Shown here: one piece after another, positions 1 to 18,372 of the stretch
How positions within the stretch are numbered: the first letter of the stretch is position 1
Layout of the letters: every line of letters begins with the position of its first letter
NCBI GenBank assembly: GCA_914767885.1
Contig: CAJZBQ010000062.1
Coordinates: forward strand, 1,103,617 to 1,167,616
Direction: 5' to 3'
Source: Blepharisma stoltei
Taxonomy: Eukaryota; Ciliophora; Heterotrichea; Heterotrichida; Blepharismidae
DNA: 64,000 nt
Made by a program: the position numbers and the translations under genes
The notes under the pieces: model-generated
What the model saw: only the letters and a program-made list of their open reading frames with translations
Told to the model about the DNA's origin: nothing
Databases searched by the model: none

Positions 1-376
1 TAAAACCATAATTTGCAAAGTGTGTGGCTTGTGATTTAAATATATACAAAGTTCTTATCGACTCATATGATGTGTACTTAGCATAATTAAATATTGACTA
101 AAATTAAAATATCTTAAGTTTTAAATTATTTTAATAATAAATCCATTTTAAAAATTGGCGCGTTTATTTGTCAATTTTTTTCAGACTTTTCATCATTTTT
201 TGACATGTCTCTTTTTAGCACTTCCTGATATAGATATCCAGCTCGTTCCTTTAATAGAGTCTCTCTTGGTCGTTCAATAATCCAGTACATTTTTGCTCGA
301 TAAAGAAATCTATAAAAGGGGTATGAGCTATATTGAGTTGCCCACTTCTGGCAAGTTTAACATTTTTAATTTAATT
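1..376. other. AT-rich flank holding half of repeat D
   Basis: No gene is visible. Positions ~130-345 resemble the right arm of the inverted repeat at 27240-27460: both contain a Cttcctgatatag-like block and end with GATAAAGAAATCTATA and TATGAGCTATAT. It is probably a solo or decayed copy of that element. The 5' end of the gene that follows may lie here but could not be resolved. Confidence 0.4.
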
Positions 377-626
377 TACTCCCTCTATAAGCAACAAAAA
401 AATTTTTGATCTGATCAGTTTTTTAATATAAAAATGCATAGTAAATTCTTTTTCTAGAAAATTTAAAAAATCTCAATTGGAAAGTAAAATTTTGTTTTAA
501 AGTGCAGTCTGTTTAAAATTAAACAGAATAAGCGAGAGATTTCATTATATATCACTTATACAAAAAACTTTTTGCTGGCTCACCTAGGGTGGCTTCAATG
601 GCTTTACTCATTCGCGGAGGAGAATT
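377..626. mobile_element. Decayed MITE family A, TA-bounded IES
   Basis: It opens with TActccctc and closes with cggagg..TTA. The middle matches intact family A copies (GTTTAAAATTAAACAGAAT, then GATTTCATTATA and a TATCACTTATA block). Removal between the TA at 377-378 and the TA at 627-628 joins the flanks. This supports an internal eliminated sequence of about 250 bp inside or just before the coiled-coil gene. Confidence 0.6.
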
Positions 627-628
627 TA

Positions 629-1126
629 GAATATCAAGAGTATATTAAAACAAAAAACAAAGAGTAACCTATAAACAGGCTTGAAAATATTAGATTTGAA
701 AGTAAAAAAGAAATCGAGCTGAGAGACATTTTATTAGAAAGATTCAAAGACCATGTAGAAATCCTAAAAGGGGAGTTAAAAAACGCAAAAATTGTTCTAC
801 AAAGTCCGAGGCTAAGAATGCAATACCATGAAAAGCTTAAAGATTACGTTGATGAGGTGCAGAATTCGAGTCCTTTGTCAGAGACTCAAAAGTCCTTGGT
901 AAGGAAAAATTCGCCAAAAACACCTCGACAAGAAAAAAAATCGAAATTGATAATAAAGGCTGAGGGAACGACGGACGCGAGCATTTTGGATCGAAGCTAT
1001 GTGGTTCGACAGATCTCGCCTCAAAAGAGGCCCACAACCTCTTCAACGCCCCGTTATTCGTTTCTACGAGTAAAGCCTGATACAGCGATTTGTGAACGCA
1101 GACACACAAAAACCCCAGAATTATAA
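629..1126 (+). CDS. Coiled-coil protein, 5' end unresolved
   Basis: The frame runs through a 15-nt intron at 664-678 (GTAACC..AACAG). Splicing joins EYQEYIKTKNKE to LENIRFESKKEIELRD without a stop. The first ~90 residues are rich in E, K and L and look like a coiled coil. The rest is basic and rich in Ser, Thr and Pro (SPKTPRQ, SPQKRPTTSS) and is probably disordered. No start codon could be fixed. After removal of the insert at 377-626 the frame reads back only to a TAA near 370, so a further upstream exon or another junction is likely. I do not recognise a family. The gene lies head to tail with the proteasome gene, 42 bp before its ATG. Confidence 0.55.
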
Positions 1127-1168
1127 TAATTTAATTAAACCTAACTTTCCTCTAAATATTTATTAGAA

Positions 1169-1915
1169 ATGGTAATTCTTACATAGTCCAGGCGATATGA
1201 CTCCAAAACGACCACCTTCACCCCTGAAGGCCGTCTCATGCAAGTGGAATACGCAATGGAAGCCATCAACAACGCAGGATCTACAGTTGGCGTCCTCTGT
1301 TCTGAAGGCATCGTCATCGGCGCAGAACGAAAACAGACCTCCAAGCTTTTAGAAAGGTCCAAACATAGCGAAAAAATGTACCAAATTGACGAACACGTCG
1401 TATGTGCAGCCGCAGGACTTACAGCAGACGCCAACATCCTCATAAATCATGCTAGGATCATCAGTCAACAATATCAATATACCTATCATGAGCTTATGCC
1501 TGTAGAACAGCTCGTCAGACAGCTTTGTAACTCAAAACAAGGCTACACCCAGCACGGTGGGCTCAGACCATTTGGGGTCTCCTTCTTATATGCAGGCTGG
1601 GACCCTATTTATGGCTTCCAATTATATTGTTCTGATCCTAGTGGAAACTATTTAGGCTGGAAAGCCATTGCGATTGGGGCAAATAATCAGTCAGCGTCAG
1701 GGATTTTAAAGCAAGATTACGAAGAAAATTTCACCTTGAGGCAGTCACTAGGATTGGTAGCAAAAGTGATTACAAAGTCAATGGACACGACATCGCCAAC
1801 GCCAGATAAGCTAGAAATCATTGTACTGACAAGGCAAAATGGAAAAGTGGTTTATAAGACACTGAGGGATGAAGAGGTACAAGAAATATTGACGGAGTTT
1901 AAGATCGTAAGCTAA
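1169..1915 (+). CDS. PSMA4: Proteasome subunit alpha type-4
   Basis: This is a structural alpha-ring subunit of the 20S proteasome. The ATG at 1169-1171 is followed at once by a 15-nt intron (1172-1186, GTAATTCTTACATAG). The spliced N-terminus reads MSRRYDSKTTTFTPEGRL, which carries the conserved alpha-subunit signature YDS..T.FSPEGRL.QVEYA. The body has NAGSTVGV, AERKQTSKLLE, AGLTADANILIN, KQGYTQHGG, RPFGVSFLYAGWD and SDPSGNYLGWKA, which together are specific to the alpha-4 type. The length is 243 residues, close to the family (about 250-260) but with a short C-terminus lacking the usual acidic/lysine tail. It ends convergently with the BEACH gene. The call is firm; only the exact start depends on the tiny intron. 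Confidence 0.95.
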
Positions 1916-2229
1916 TTACTTGGATTTTAATTATAGGATGAGGGATTTTTTATATATAATGGAGAAAGAGAGCAGTCTGCTGAAAAAATAGCGTCAGATT
2001 TGCGAAAAAGGCAGAGTCAGTCGTGATGCCCGTTATTTCTATTAGTTTTATTTTTTTGTCCTTCTGTTATTTCATTATAATGAGTTTTAAGATAATAGTA
2101 AATTAATATTAAGCAGAATAATACCATTGATTATTTCATAAAAAATAGAAGGTAAAGGGTACGAAAGCAAGCCACTAATCTATTCTATTCCATATCATAT
2201 TTATTTTTCTAAAAATTCATTAATTTTTA
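1916..2229. other. Convergent intergenic spacer
   Basis: AT-rich spacer of about 310 bp between two converging genes. No ORF, repeat or RNA gene was recognised. Confidence 0.5.
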
Positions 2230-11107
<8,878 letters not shown>

Positions 11108-11216
11108 TTATTAAACACAAACTGCAAACTTCCTATAATATCTCTGCTATAGAAACAAAAATTAAGAAAATTTCATTATATTTGATTTAAATTTTCCATT
11201 TTTCAACAAAAATTAG

Positions 11217-11759
11217 TTAGTTAGTAATGTTCAAATATTTCAGCTCACCAGCTGTCGCTTTATTTGATAGTAGAAATCTTTGGATACTTAAATCAATTTC
11301 TCGGACTTTATCATAATCGAGGGTTGCTAGAAGTTTTATCATAAAATTCACGTCTTTGCATTGGTTTGGTAAAAATACAGAAATTGCTTCACTGGCGATG
11401 CACATTTTATAGAGACTGGGAGGGGACAGAGGGTCTTGTTTGTAAAAGGTTTTGGGGAAATAGTAATCTTTGGCGTCGAGAAGTCTTAAGGCTCGTTTTT
11501 CTCCAGTAAAAAGCTGACGTAAATAGTCTTGGTTGACGTTGTTGATTTCGGGGAGAAGCCTTTGGTTTATATGATTGAAAAATTGGTAATAGTCTTCTTT
11601 GGTGTGCAAGCGGAGACTTATATCTTTGTAGGAAACGTCAATTGGCTGGTTTTCGGAGTGATAAGGGTCAAGAGTTTCTGGCTGTGGAGCTGAATCTTCG
11701 TATTCTCCAGATTGAGGGTCAGCATTTGGAGCTTCGGGTGCTTGGAATTCTTCTGTCAT
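11217..11759 (-). CDS. Hypothetical protein, 180 aa
   Basis: An intact frame from MTEEFQAPEAPN to KYLNITN. The first ~45 residues are acidic and Pro/Glu-rich, with DPQSGEYEDS and QPETLDPYHSENQP, and are probably disordered. Residues ~45-180 are a compact helical region (DYYQFFNHINQRLLPEI, FMIKLLATLDYDKVREID). No TGA codons, membrane segments or signal peptide are seen. I do not recognise the family. The ATG at 11759 follows AT-rich non-coding sequence. The gene is 110 bp upstream of the BEACH gene on the same strand. Confidence 0.75.
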   Translation of the reverse strand: MTEEFQAPEAPNADPQSGEYEDSAPQPETLDPYHSENQPIDVSYKDISLRLHTKEDYYQFFNHINQRLLPEINNVNQDYLRQLFTGEKRALRLLDAKDYYFPKTFYKQDPLSPPSLYKMCIASEAISVFLPNQCKDVNFMIKLLATLDYDKVREIDLSIQRFLLSNKATAGELKYLNITN

Positions 11760-12188
11760 TTTATTATATAAGGGGGATCTGAAAAATATGATTTTTATGG
11801 AATTTTTTAATAAATTTTAGTTTTTATGCAATTTAAAATATTAATAAATGGCCTATAAGCTACTGATAATTCATCATATTTTTAATTTTTATTTATGACT
11901 TTTGATGACAAGTTAAGTGCAGACGCTGTAATGTGCACCATACAACTTGTCAAGTATAAATAGGAACAGAAAAACCATAAAATTTCTCTTTTCGGCAGGT
12001 ATCTCCAAACTATAGACAAAGATCCCACAATCAACACCTATAGGTGCAAAGTGTCATGTCTCACTTATTTATTATGTCAATTATTTTATAAAAATACCAT
12101 AAATCTTGGCCCTATTTATCCAGAGTCAGCTTATCTGCAAAACAACAAATTTGTTAATAATACATTTTTTATAGAATTAATGTTAGGC
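11760..12188. other. Intergenic, no feature seen
   Basis: AT-rich spacer of about 430 bp. A 64-codon + strand frame at 12051-12245 overlaps the end of the ZZ-finger gene and has no coding character. Confidence 0.4.
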
Positions 12189-13892
12189 TTAAGGGATCTT
12201 CATTTTAATCATAACATGCCAAATCTTATGACCCAATTTTTTTAGACAGTCTGTAGTCAATGTTTCACCATCAAGAAACTGATTTTGACATCCTTCACAT
12301 AAATCGAAATCAATGCAATGGGCACATTTGTAGCGATTTCCAGTAACTTTTCCATCACAATGCCCAAAATCAGAGTTGTCACATGTACAAGTATGATTTT
12401 TATCTTCTTGGTCAGACGAATACTCTATATTTTCATAATTAGAAGCCCCGAACTTTAGCTTATTTAACTGTCTTGCATTTGGAGAGATCAAAAATGTAGA
12501 ATGCGAGTGGGCAAATTTTCCTGATCCTTTTGCATTGTGTTTAATATTTTTTTCGCAATTATCACAGTGGTAATGGTTTGGTTCGCAATATAAACACAAA
12601 TATTGGGTATCATTGTCAGTAAATTTTAAGTTACAAATATTGCATTTTAAGCCTTTTTTAATTGAAAATCCTGGAAATTGATCCTTAAATATTTTATTTG
12701 CATCAGAAAAAGTTTTCTTGAAATTTATAGCCGCTTTTCCATCAATTTTAAAAGCAGAAATAAATCATCTGATAGCTACTTCTTTTTTATCTAGTTCATA
12801 AAGAATTTGGCCCTTTAAAACTAAGAGATTCACTTCATTAGGATATGTAGCTATGCCTTCATTAACGATGGATAAAGCTTCAATTTTCTTTCCAATTAGA
12901 TTTAGAATGTACCCTCTCCAGGAAAATCTATTAGTTGGAGATGCCTTAGTTTTTATGGCTTCACTATAAGCATCAAATGCCTCCTCATTTCTACCTAAAC
13001 CAATCAATGCAATTACTTTAAGCGAGTGTAAAAATCCATCTTTTGGCTTTATTTTAATATATTCATTGCATAAATCCAAGGCTTTGCCGTTTTGTCCTTC
13101 GCTTAAAAATTTATCGATTATTTTATAGCATTCATCATCAGTTTTTCTGTCAAAACCTTGCCTATTTTCTTCAGCTTCTTAAGACTTAACTATCCATTCT
13201 TGGCACAATTTTATGATGTCAGATTTGCAAATTTTAAAAAAAAATTCTGAATCTGGGTTCTGGAGCAGAACTTGCTTAGCAAATTCGTCATAGTAGTTAG
13301 GATCTTTTCCAATTTGCAAAATAGTTGCTATGTTTGCTTCATCACTTGCCATCATGCTAAACCAATTATCAGCAACTTGTTTTATCGTAAGATCACTGCC
13401 TGGAAATAATGGGTCTCTTGATTGGTTTAGGTCTCCTTTCTCAATTTCAGCAATTTTTAATTCTTGATTGCCCTCACTTGAAGCTATCTCTGAGGGGGAT
13501 TTATTATAATTTTGATCAGCTTCTATCTTTTCTGATTCTTGGTGGTCTTCCTCTTTTGATGTAGCAGATTTTTCTATTATCATAAAAGGGCTTATATAGC
13601 TATTCGCTGGATTTGAAGATTCTGTTTTTTCAGCTTGAGGAATAGAACTTTTGACTACCTTTGGGGCAGAAATGATAGAATCGGCTTTATTTGTTTTATA
13701 TTTGCTGAATAGTAAAAATAATTTTGGATCTGTTGATGCATTAATTTTATTGAATTCTTGATCTGGTTTAATTTTTTTCCCTTTAGATATTATGTCGAAA
13801 TTTTGCTTAAAAGCACCAAGAATAGCTTGTTTTATCTCCTCACTGTTGGAATTTTCGTTTATATAAATGTAAAACGTCACATTTACCCTCAT
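12189..13892 (-). CDS. TPR and ZZ-type zinc-finger protein with one in-frame TAA
   Basis: A single phase runs from MRVNVTFYIYINENS to IKMKIP (568 codons). The N-terminal ~70 residues look like a small ubiquitin-like or PB1-like fold, followed by an acidic Ser-rich linker. The middle carries TPR-like helical pairs (GKALDLCNEYIKIKPKDGFL, GRNEEAFDAYSEAIK, GKKIEALSIVNEGIATYP). Further Cys/His motifs follow (CNIC, CLYCEPNHYHCDNC). The C-terminus is a ZZ finger (NRYKCAHCIDFDLCEGC..). A TAA at 13179-13181 splits the frame after EWIVKS. No 15-17 nt GT-AG intron removes it in phase, and the downstream part has no early ATG. It is either two genes, a recent nonsense change, or an assembly error. A likely role is adaptor or scaffold. 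Confidence 0.7.
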
Positions 13893-14043
13893 TATCAGTA
13901 TAATTTTTTGATAATTATATAGATGTAGTGCATTATAATTTGATTTAGACCAAAATAGATATTTAGAGTTTAATCGGCATTTTATAAGGCTGCTTCTTGA
14001 TAAATACTCATTAAATATTTTCTAGAATCCAGCATAAAGAAAC

Positions 14044-14292
14044 TTATATTATGGAATTATCAAAACAATAATATATAGAGGAGTTTATATAAAGGCAACA
14101 CAGACAAAAAACCGAAGATAGTTTAATGATCCTAAAAAGCTCATTAAAGTTTGTGTTTTTGTAATTAATTATAAAGCTTTCCTTGAAATATGACTTCAAA
14201 ATCTTTTTTTGAGCACAAATAATAGGCTGCTTTAATTCGCTACTAGCGGAATTTTCGTTTATATAAACATAAAAAGGTAAAATTATTCTCAT
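14044..14292 (-). pseudogene. Partial 5' duplicate of the TPR/ZZ gene
   Basis: The frame MRIILPFYVYINENSASSELKQ is clearly related to the N-terminus of the neighbouring gene (MRVNVTFYIYINENSNSEEIKQ). The match continues weakly to residue ~70 and then stops. No linker, TPR or ZZ part follows. Direct adjacency, same strand and only the 5' end being present point to a truncated tandem duplicate. Confidence 0.65.
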
Positions 14293-14541
14293 TTTTACTT
14301 ATATAAAAATAAGCAAATTTTTAACTATCATGCTATATGCTTCATTATCTTTCTCTATTTAATAATATTAAAGAATTAGCCTTCTTAACGATAAAGAAAC
14401 TTATACTGTCACTAAAGCACTAATTTAACTTATTTTAATTTTCAGCCTTCTAGACTTGTCCTTTAGATTTCCATTTTAAATCAAAAATCACCCTAAATTT
14501 TAGCAATAAAATCAAGAAATCCTACCAATCTAATAATAAAG

Positions 14542-15945
14542 ATGATTAATCAAGCTGAAATCTGTCTAAATAAAATTGGTTGGGGAAAATACCAAAGAAA
14601 AGTCTTCCTATGCTGCAGCGAATCGGAAGCTATGTTCATTGGGGTAGCTATGCTACTCCCAGTCATAGCTCTCCAGTTCAACGACTACAGCTATACTTTT
14701 AAAGGGCTTCTTGGGTTTTTGGTTCATTTCTGTGCCCTTATTGCGTCAAACTATTTTGGGAAAAATATCGCAACAGTAAGTCATGTCTCAGTTTTTAAGA
14801 ACTGGGGAGGCTGGCTAATGGTCTTTGGACTGTTGAGCCTTGTAAGCTCCTCAAGTTATTTATATGTTTTACTGTCAATGATCCCAATTGGAGCTGCTGG
14901 AGGCGCTGATATGGCTATCAACTACTGTGTCTTATACGAAAGCATACCAATTCAAGATAGAAAATGCTTTAATTGGGTTCCTTTTGGCATAAACATACTT
15001 GTGACTGCTATATATGTGGCAGTTTTGGGACTCGAAATATATGGATTAGTCCAAAATTGGAAAATCATTGTTTTGGCACTATTGCTGATACATATAGGTT
15101 TTTCTTTAGTAAGACTTAGCTTGGTAGAAGGGCCGCTTTATTTGTACCTACAAGGGAAAAAAGAAGAGTTTAAAAAGTCAATCAAAACTGTAACTTATTA
15201 TATTTTTTATTAATGCAGGCTTTTTAAAAATTTAAAAAACATAAAATCAATATAATATATATCGCCATATAAATAGATTGTAATTGAAAATGGGCTCAAA
15301 GACACTAATATCGAAGAATCAGTCGCATTTGAAAATAAACAAATAGATTGGTGCGATACATTTGGAGAACTCTTTAAGGACCCTTTATCGTCCTCTACTT
15401 TTAAACTAATGCAAATGTTCTTCTGCGCCTTTTTTGCTATAGAAGGCTTAGTCATGTTTATGCCAAGTCTTATTATATCAAGCAGTAAAACAGAAATTTT
15501 CACTTGTTTAGCGGTCATTGAAATTTGTGGGCTGCTTTTAAAGGTTTTAACTGAAGTTTTTACTTTTAGCAAAACATTTAGAAAAGCATTGGTAATTTTA
15601 AGCTATTTCTCAATGGGTTTGGTAATCCTAAGCTTTGCTTATGCAAAGGAATTTAATTCCAATTTGTGTAGCAGCGTGCTTTATGGGATTGCATCAAGTA
15701 TTGGGATACATGGACTTTATTCTTTAGTCCAAGACCAATTTCCCCTAAAAAATAGTGGGCCTGCGTTCAGTGTGATGGGGTCGATGGGGACTGCTGGGAA
15801 TATGATCGGATCGTTGACTTCAGGAATTGCTTTGGATTATTTGGGTGGGCTTTATGTAATTATTGGAAATTCAATATTATTGGGGATGACGGGGCTAATT
15901 GGGCTAACCTTAAAAGCAATACCTAATGAAAAGAAGACTAATTAG
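14542..15945 (+). CDS. MFS-like multi-pass transporter, copy 1
   Basis: Two exons (14542-15189 and 15277-15945) give 438 residues with about ten to twelve hydrophobic segments. Features include the N-terminal block LNKIGWGKYQRKVFLCCSES, a Gly-rich helix MIPIGAAGGADMAINY and, late, GSMGTAGNMIGSLTSGIA. This layout fits the major facilitator superfamily, of the organic-ion/SV2-like type. The substrate cannot be read from sequence. The exon boundary is set by comparison with the paralogue at 16131, whose intron sits at the same codon. The 87-nt gap is far longer than the 15-16 nt norm, which suggests an IES inside the intron. The start ATG is followed by a conserved N-terminus shared with copy 2. 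Confidence 0.75.
15199..15269. mobile_element. Candidate IES inside an intron (71 bp)
   Basis: The intron of MFS copy 1 spans 15190-15276 (87 nt). Removing the AT-rich stretch between the TA at 15199 and the TA at 15270 leaves a 16-nt GTAACTTATTAAATAG intron, the same size as the intron at this position in copy 2. Other TA pairs are possible. Confidence 0.4.
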
Positions 15946-16130
15946 TATTAATTAAACAATAATTTAGTCTTTTATTGAGAAATCTCTGTAATAAATACAA
16001 TTGACTATTTATTAATTAGTAGAAGCCTATTTTATAAATTAAAACACAATTTCAATATATTTTTTGGTTTATTTAATAATAGCAATGGAAATTTATCTAA
16101 TTTAAAACAAAATGATAATAAATTCGAAAA

Positions 16131-18029
16131 ATGGAAAACACAGCTGGAAATTATCTGACAAAAATAGGCTGGGGAAATTATCAAAGAAAAGCACTCCTTT
16201 GTGCATTAGAATCTGAAGCACTGATTATCGGAATATTAATGCTATTACCAACTATAGATATTAATTTTAAAGCATTATTAAACACAGAAAAATCTATTTC
16301 AGCATGTATAATGAGCTTAAGTGCTATATTGACATCAAGCTATTTTGTAAGGAACCTTCAGAAAATAAGCCATATTGATATTTATAAAAATTTCGGGTAT
16401 CTACTATTATTCGGATTGATAATCCTCTTATTTGCCTCATCAATTTTAGAAATTTACATATCAATGATTGTAATAGGAATCGGACTAGGAGGCGATTTTA
16501 CGTTTAATTTTCACATTCTTTGTGACAGTTCTCCAATAATAGGAAGATCCCATTACAAATGAATATCCGTTGGAATTGATTTTATTAATATTTTTATTTA
16601 CAGTGGGGTATTTGTTTTAGCATACTACAAAATTGATATTTTTCCTTATTGAAAAGTCATAGTGTTTTTCTTAATAATCATTCACTGCATTTTTATGTAT
16701 CTTCGGTCCTCATTAGTTGACGGGCCTTTATTGCTGTATCGTCAAGGCAAAAATGAAGAGCTTAAAAATGCTTTAAAAACAGTAAAAAATATATTAGATT
16801 GCTGTAGAAAATGAAATAAAAGACTTTAATGTCGATTTAAATGAATTCGAAAACCACTCAGCTCCAATTCAATGCAGCTTACTCCCCCCCCATCCTTGAT
16901 CGAACGACTCACCATCGTTCGATCAAGGATGGGGGTTAAAAAAAATTTTTTTGGGAAAAAAATTTTATATATAAAATGAAAAAAAGATATATATAGATTT
17001 TTTTTATATTTACTTTTAAATAAGAGGGTTAAGAGTATTTAATAATTATTTTTACAGCAAAAAATTGAATTAATTTCATAAAAATACCAATTTTTAATAT
17101 ATTTTGATTTATTAGTTACCCTTTTAAACTGTATAAATTTTAATTTAAATTAAATATTTTTTTAAAATTTTAAAGAATCTCTATTTTATTAGATTATTGA
17201 GCTTTTAAGCCTATGTTGATGTCTAAATCACTTCGGATGGTTGATTTCGCAGCTTTCTGTCGTCTCAAAGCTCTGAAAACAACTTCATTAGGCACATCTT
17301 CCAAAGCTTTTGATAACTAATATTTTTTATATATATAAAAATTTGCATGATATGAAAATCGTTCGATCAAGGATGGGGGTTAATTTCCCCAATTTTTAGG
17401 AATTTTTACAGTCAATCGTTCGATCAAGGATGGGGGGGAAGTTAGGAGACTTTTTTATGCCACCTTTATCGTCAGCGACTTTTAAACTGTCAATAGTGAC
17501 TGTTTTAACCTTCTCAAGCTTTATAGGCTTTGGACTATTTATTCCTGAGTTAATATTAGCCCCAAGCCATTCTCAAAAAATTGGGATTTTGGCTGTTATG
17601 AGATTTTACAGCCTAATGGGGAAATTTCTATCTTCCATGGGAATTGGTAGCGAATTTAATAGGAAAGTTTCGTTTCTTATATCAAGTTTCGCCGTTGGAG
17701 CTTGTGTTTTAAACTTCTCTAATTCGACTGAATTTTATCACTATATAAGATACAGCGTGATTTATGGAGCTTCTTCAAGCATCTCAACCGTAGCTCTTTA
17801 TTCTTTAATCCAAGATAATTATTTGCCTGAATACTGAGGACTGGCTTTTATGCTGAAGAATTGTATGGAATCTATTGGAAGTATTTTTGGTACAATTCTA
17901 TTTGGGACCGTTTTTAGTTCCGTTGGATCTGCATCTGCTCTTATTTGGATTGGTTCGGCTTCTATTTTGGCAGGACTGATAGGACTAAGCTTTGAAATAA
18001 AATCAAGCAATGAAAATAAAAGCAACTAA
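16131..18029 (+). CDS. MFS-like multi-pass transporter, copy 2 (split by MITE B)
   Basis: Segments 16131-16781, 16798-16879 and 17443-18029 give 439 residues, colinear with copy 1. The 16-nt intron at 16782-16797 is GTAAAAAATATATTAG. TGA is read as Trp at 16560, 16650 and 17836, where the frame must continue. Removal of 16880-17442 joins IQCSL to GDFFMPPLSSATFKL. This matches GELFKDPLSSSTFKL in copy 1, so the insert boundary is exact to the base. Hydrophobic segments and the SLGADFTFNFHI-like region parallel copy 1. It is a tandem duplicate about 180 bp downstream of copy 1. The substrate is unknown. Confidence 0.8.
16880..17442. mobile_element. MITE family B, TA-bounded IES (563 bp)
   Basis: It begins TACTCCCCCCC with the motif ATCCTTGATCGAACGA, an 8-bp loop and the motif's complement, then GGGGGTTAA. 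It ends with two direct copies of TCGTTCGATCAAGGAT about 45 bp apart and GGGGGGAAGT. It is removed at TA to restore MFS copy 2. The interior at 17210-17320 (minus strand) carries a short frame, DVPNEVVFRALRRQKAAKS, that is shared with the second B copy. Confidence 0.9.
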
Positions 18030-18054
18030 ATTATTTTATAAAATTTTGATTTTC

Positions 18055-18337
18055 TAGACCCCTGAGTGAGCAAAAACATTTTGTTCGCTCGGGAATTTTT
18101 TTTTAAATAATTTTATTATAAACTTTATAGTAATTTTTTTTCGAATTCTCCCAATATGCAAAAATTGGAAAGCAATTTTTGTTATAAAATGAAAGCTATT
18201 TGAAATTAATGAGAATTAGCAAGATATATCTTTATAATAATCATCACTTATATATCACAATTTTTTTCATAAAAAACTTTAAGGGTGCGTTTTTACCTCA
18301 AAAATAGGGATTTTTCCAATGGTTTTGTTCGGGGGAT
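18055..18337. mobile_element. Decayed MITE family A, intergenic
   Basis: It opens TAgacccctgagtgagcaaaa with a hairpin partner tttgttcgctcggg. It has the family A core (GAGAATTAGC, then CATCACTTATATATCAC) and ends aatggttttgttcggggga-TA. It lies in the 343-bp gap between converging genes; nothing else is visible there. Confidence 0.7.
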
Positions 18338-18372
18338 TAAGAATTTTATTACATTTTTACAATAATTAGTCA

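Noticed and set aside
12051-12245. 64-codon + strand ORF
   Set aside because: Overlaps the ZZ-finger gene end and AT-rich spacer; no coding character.
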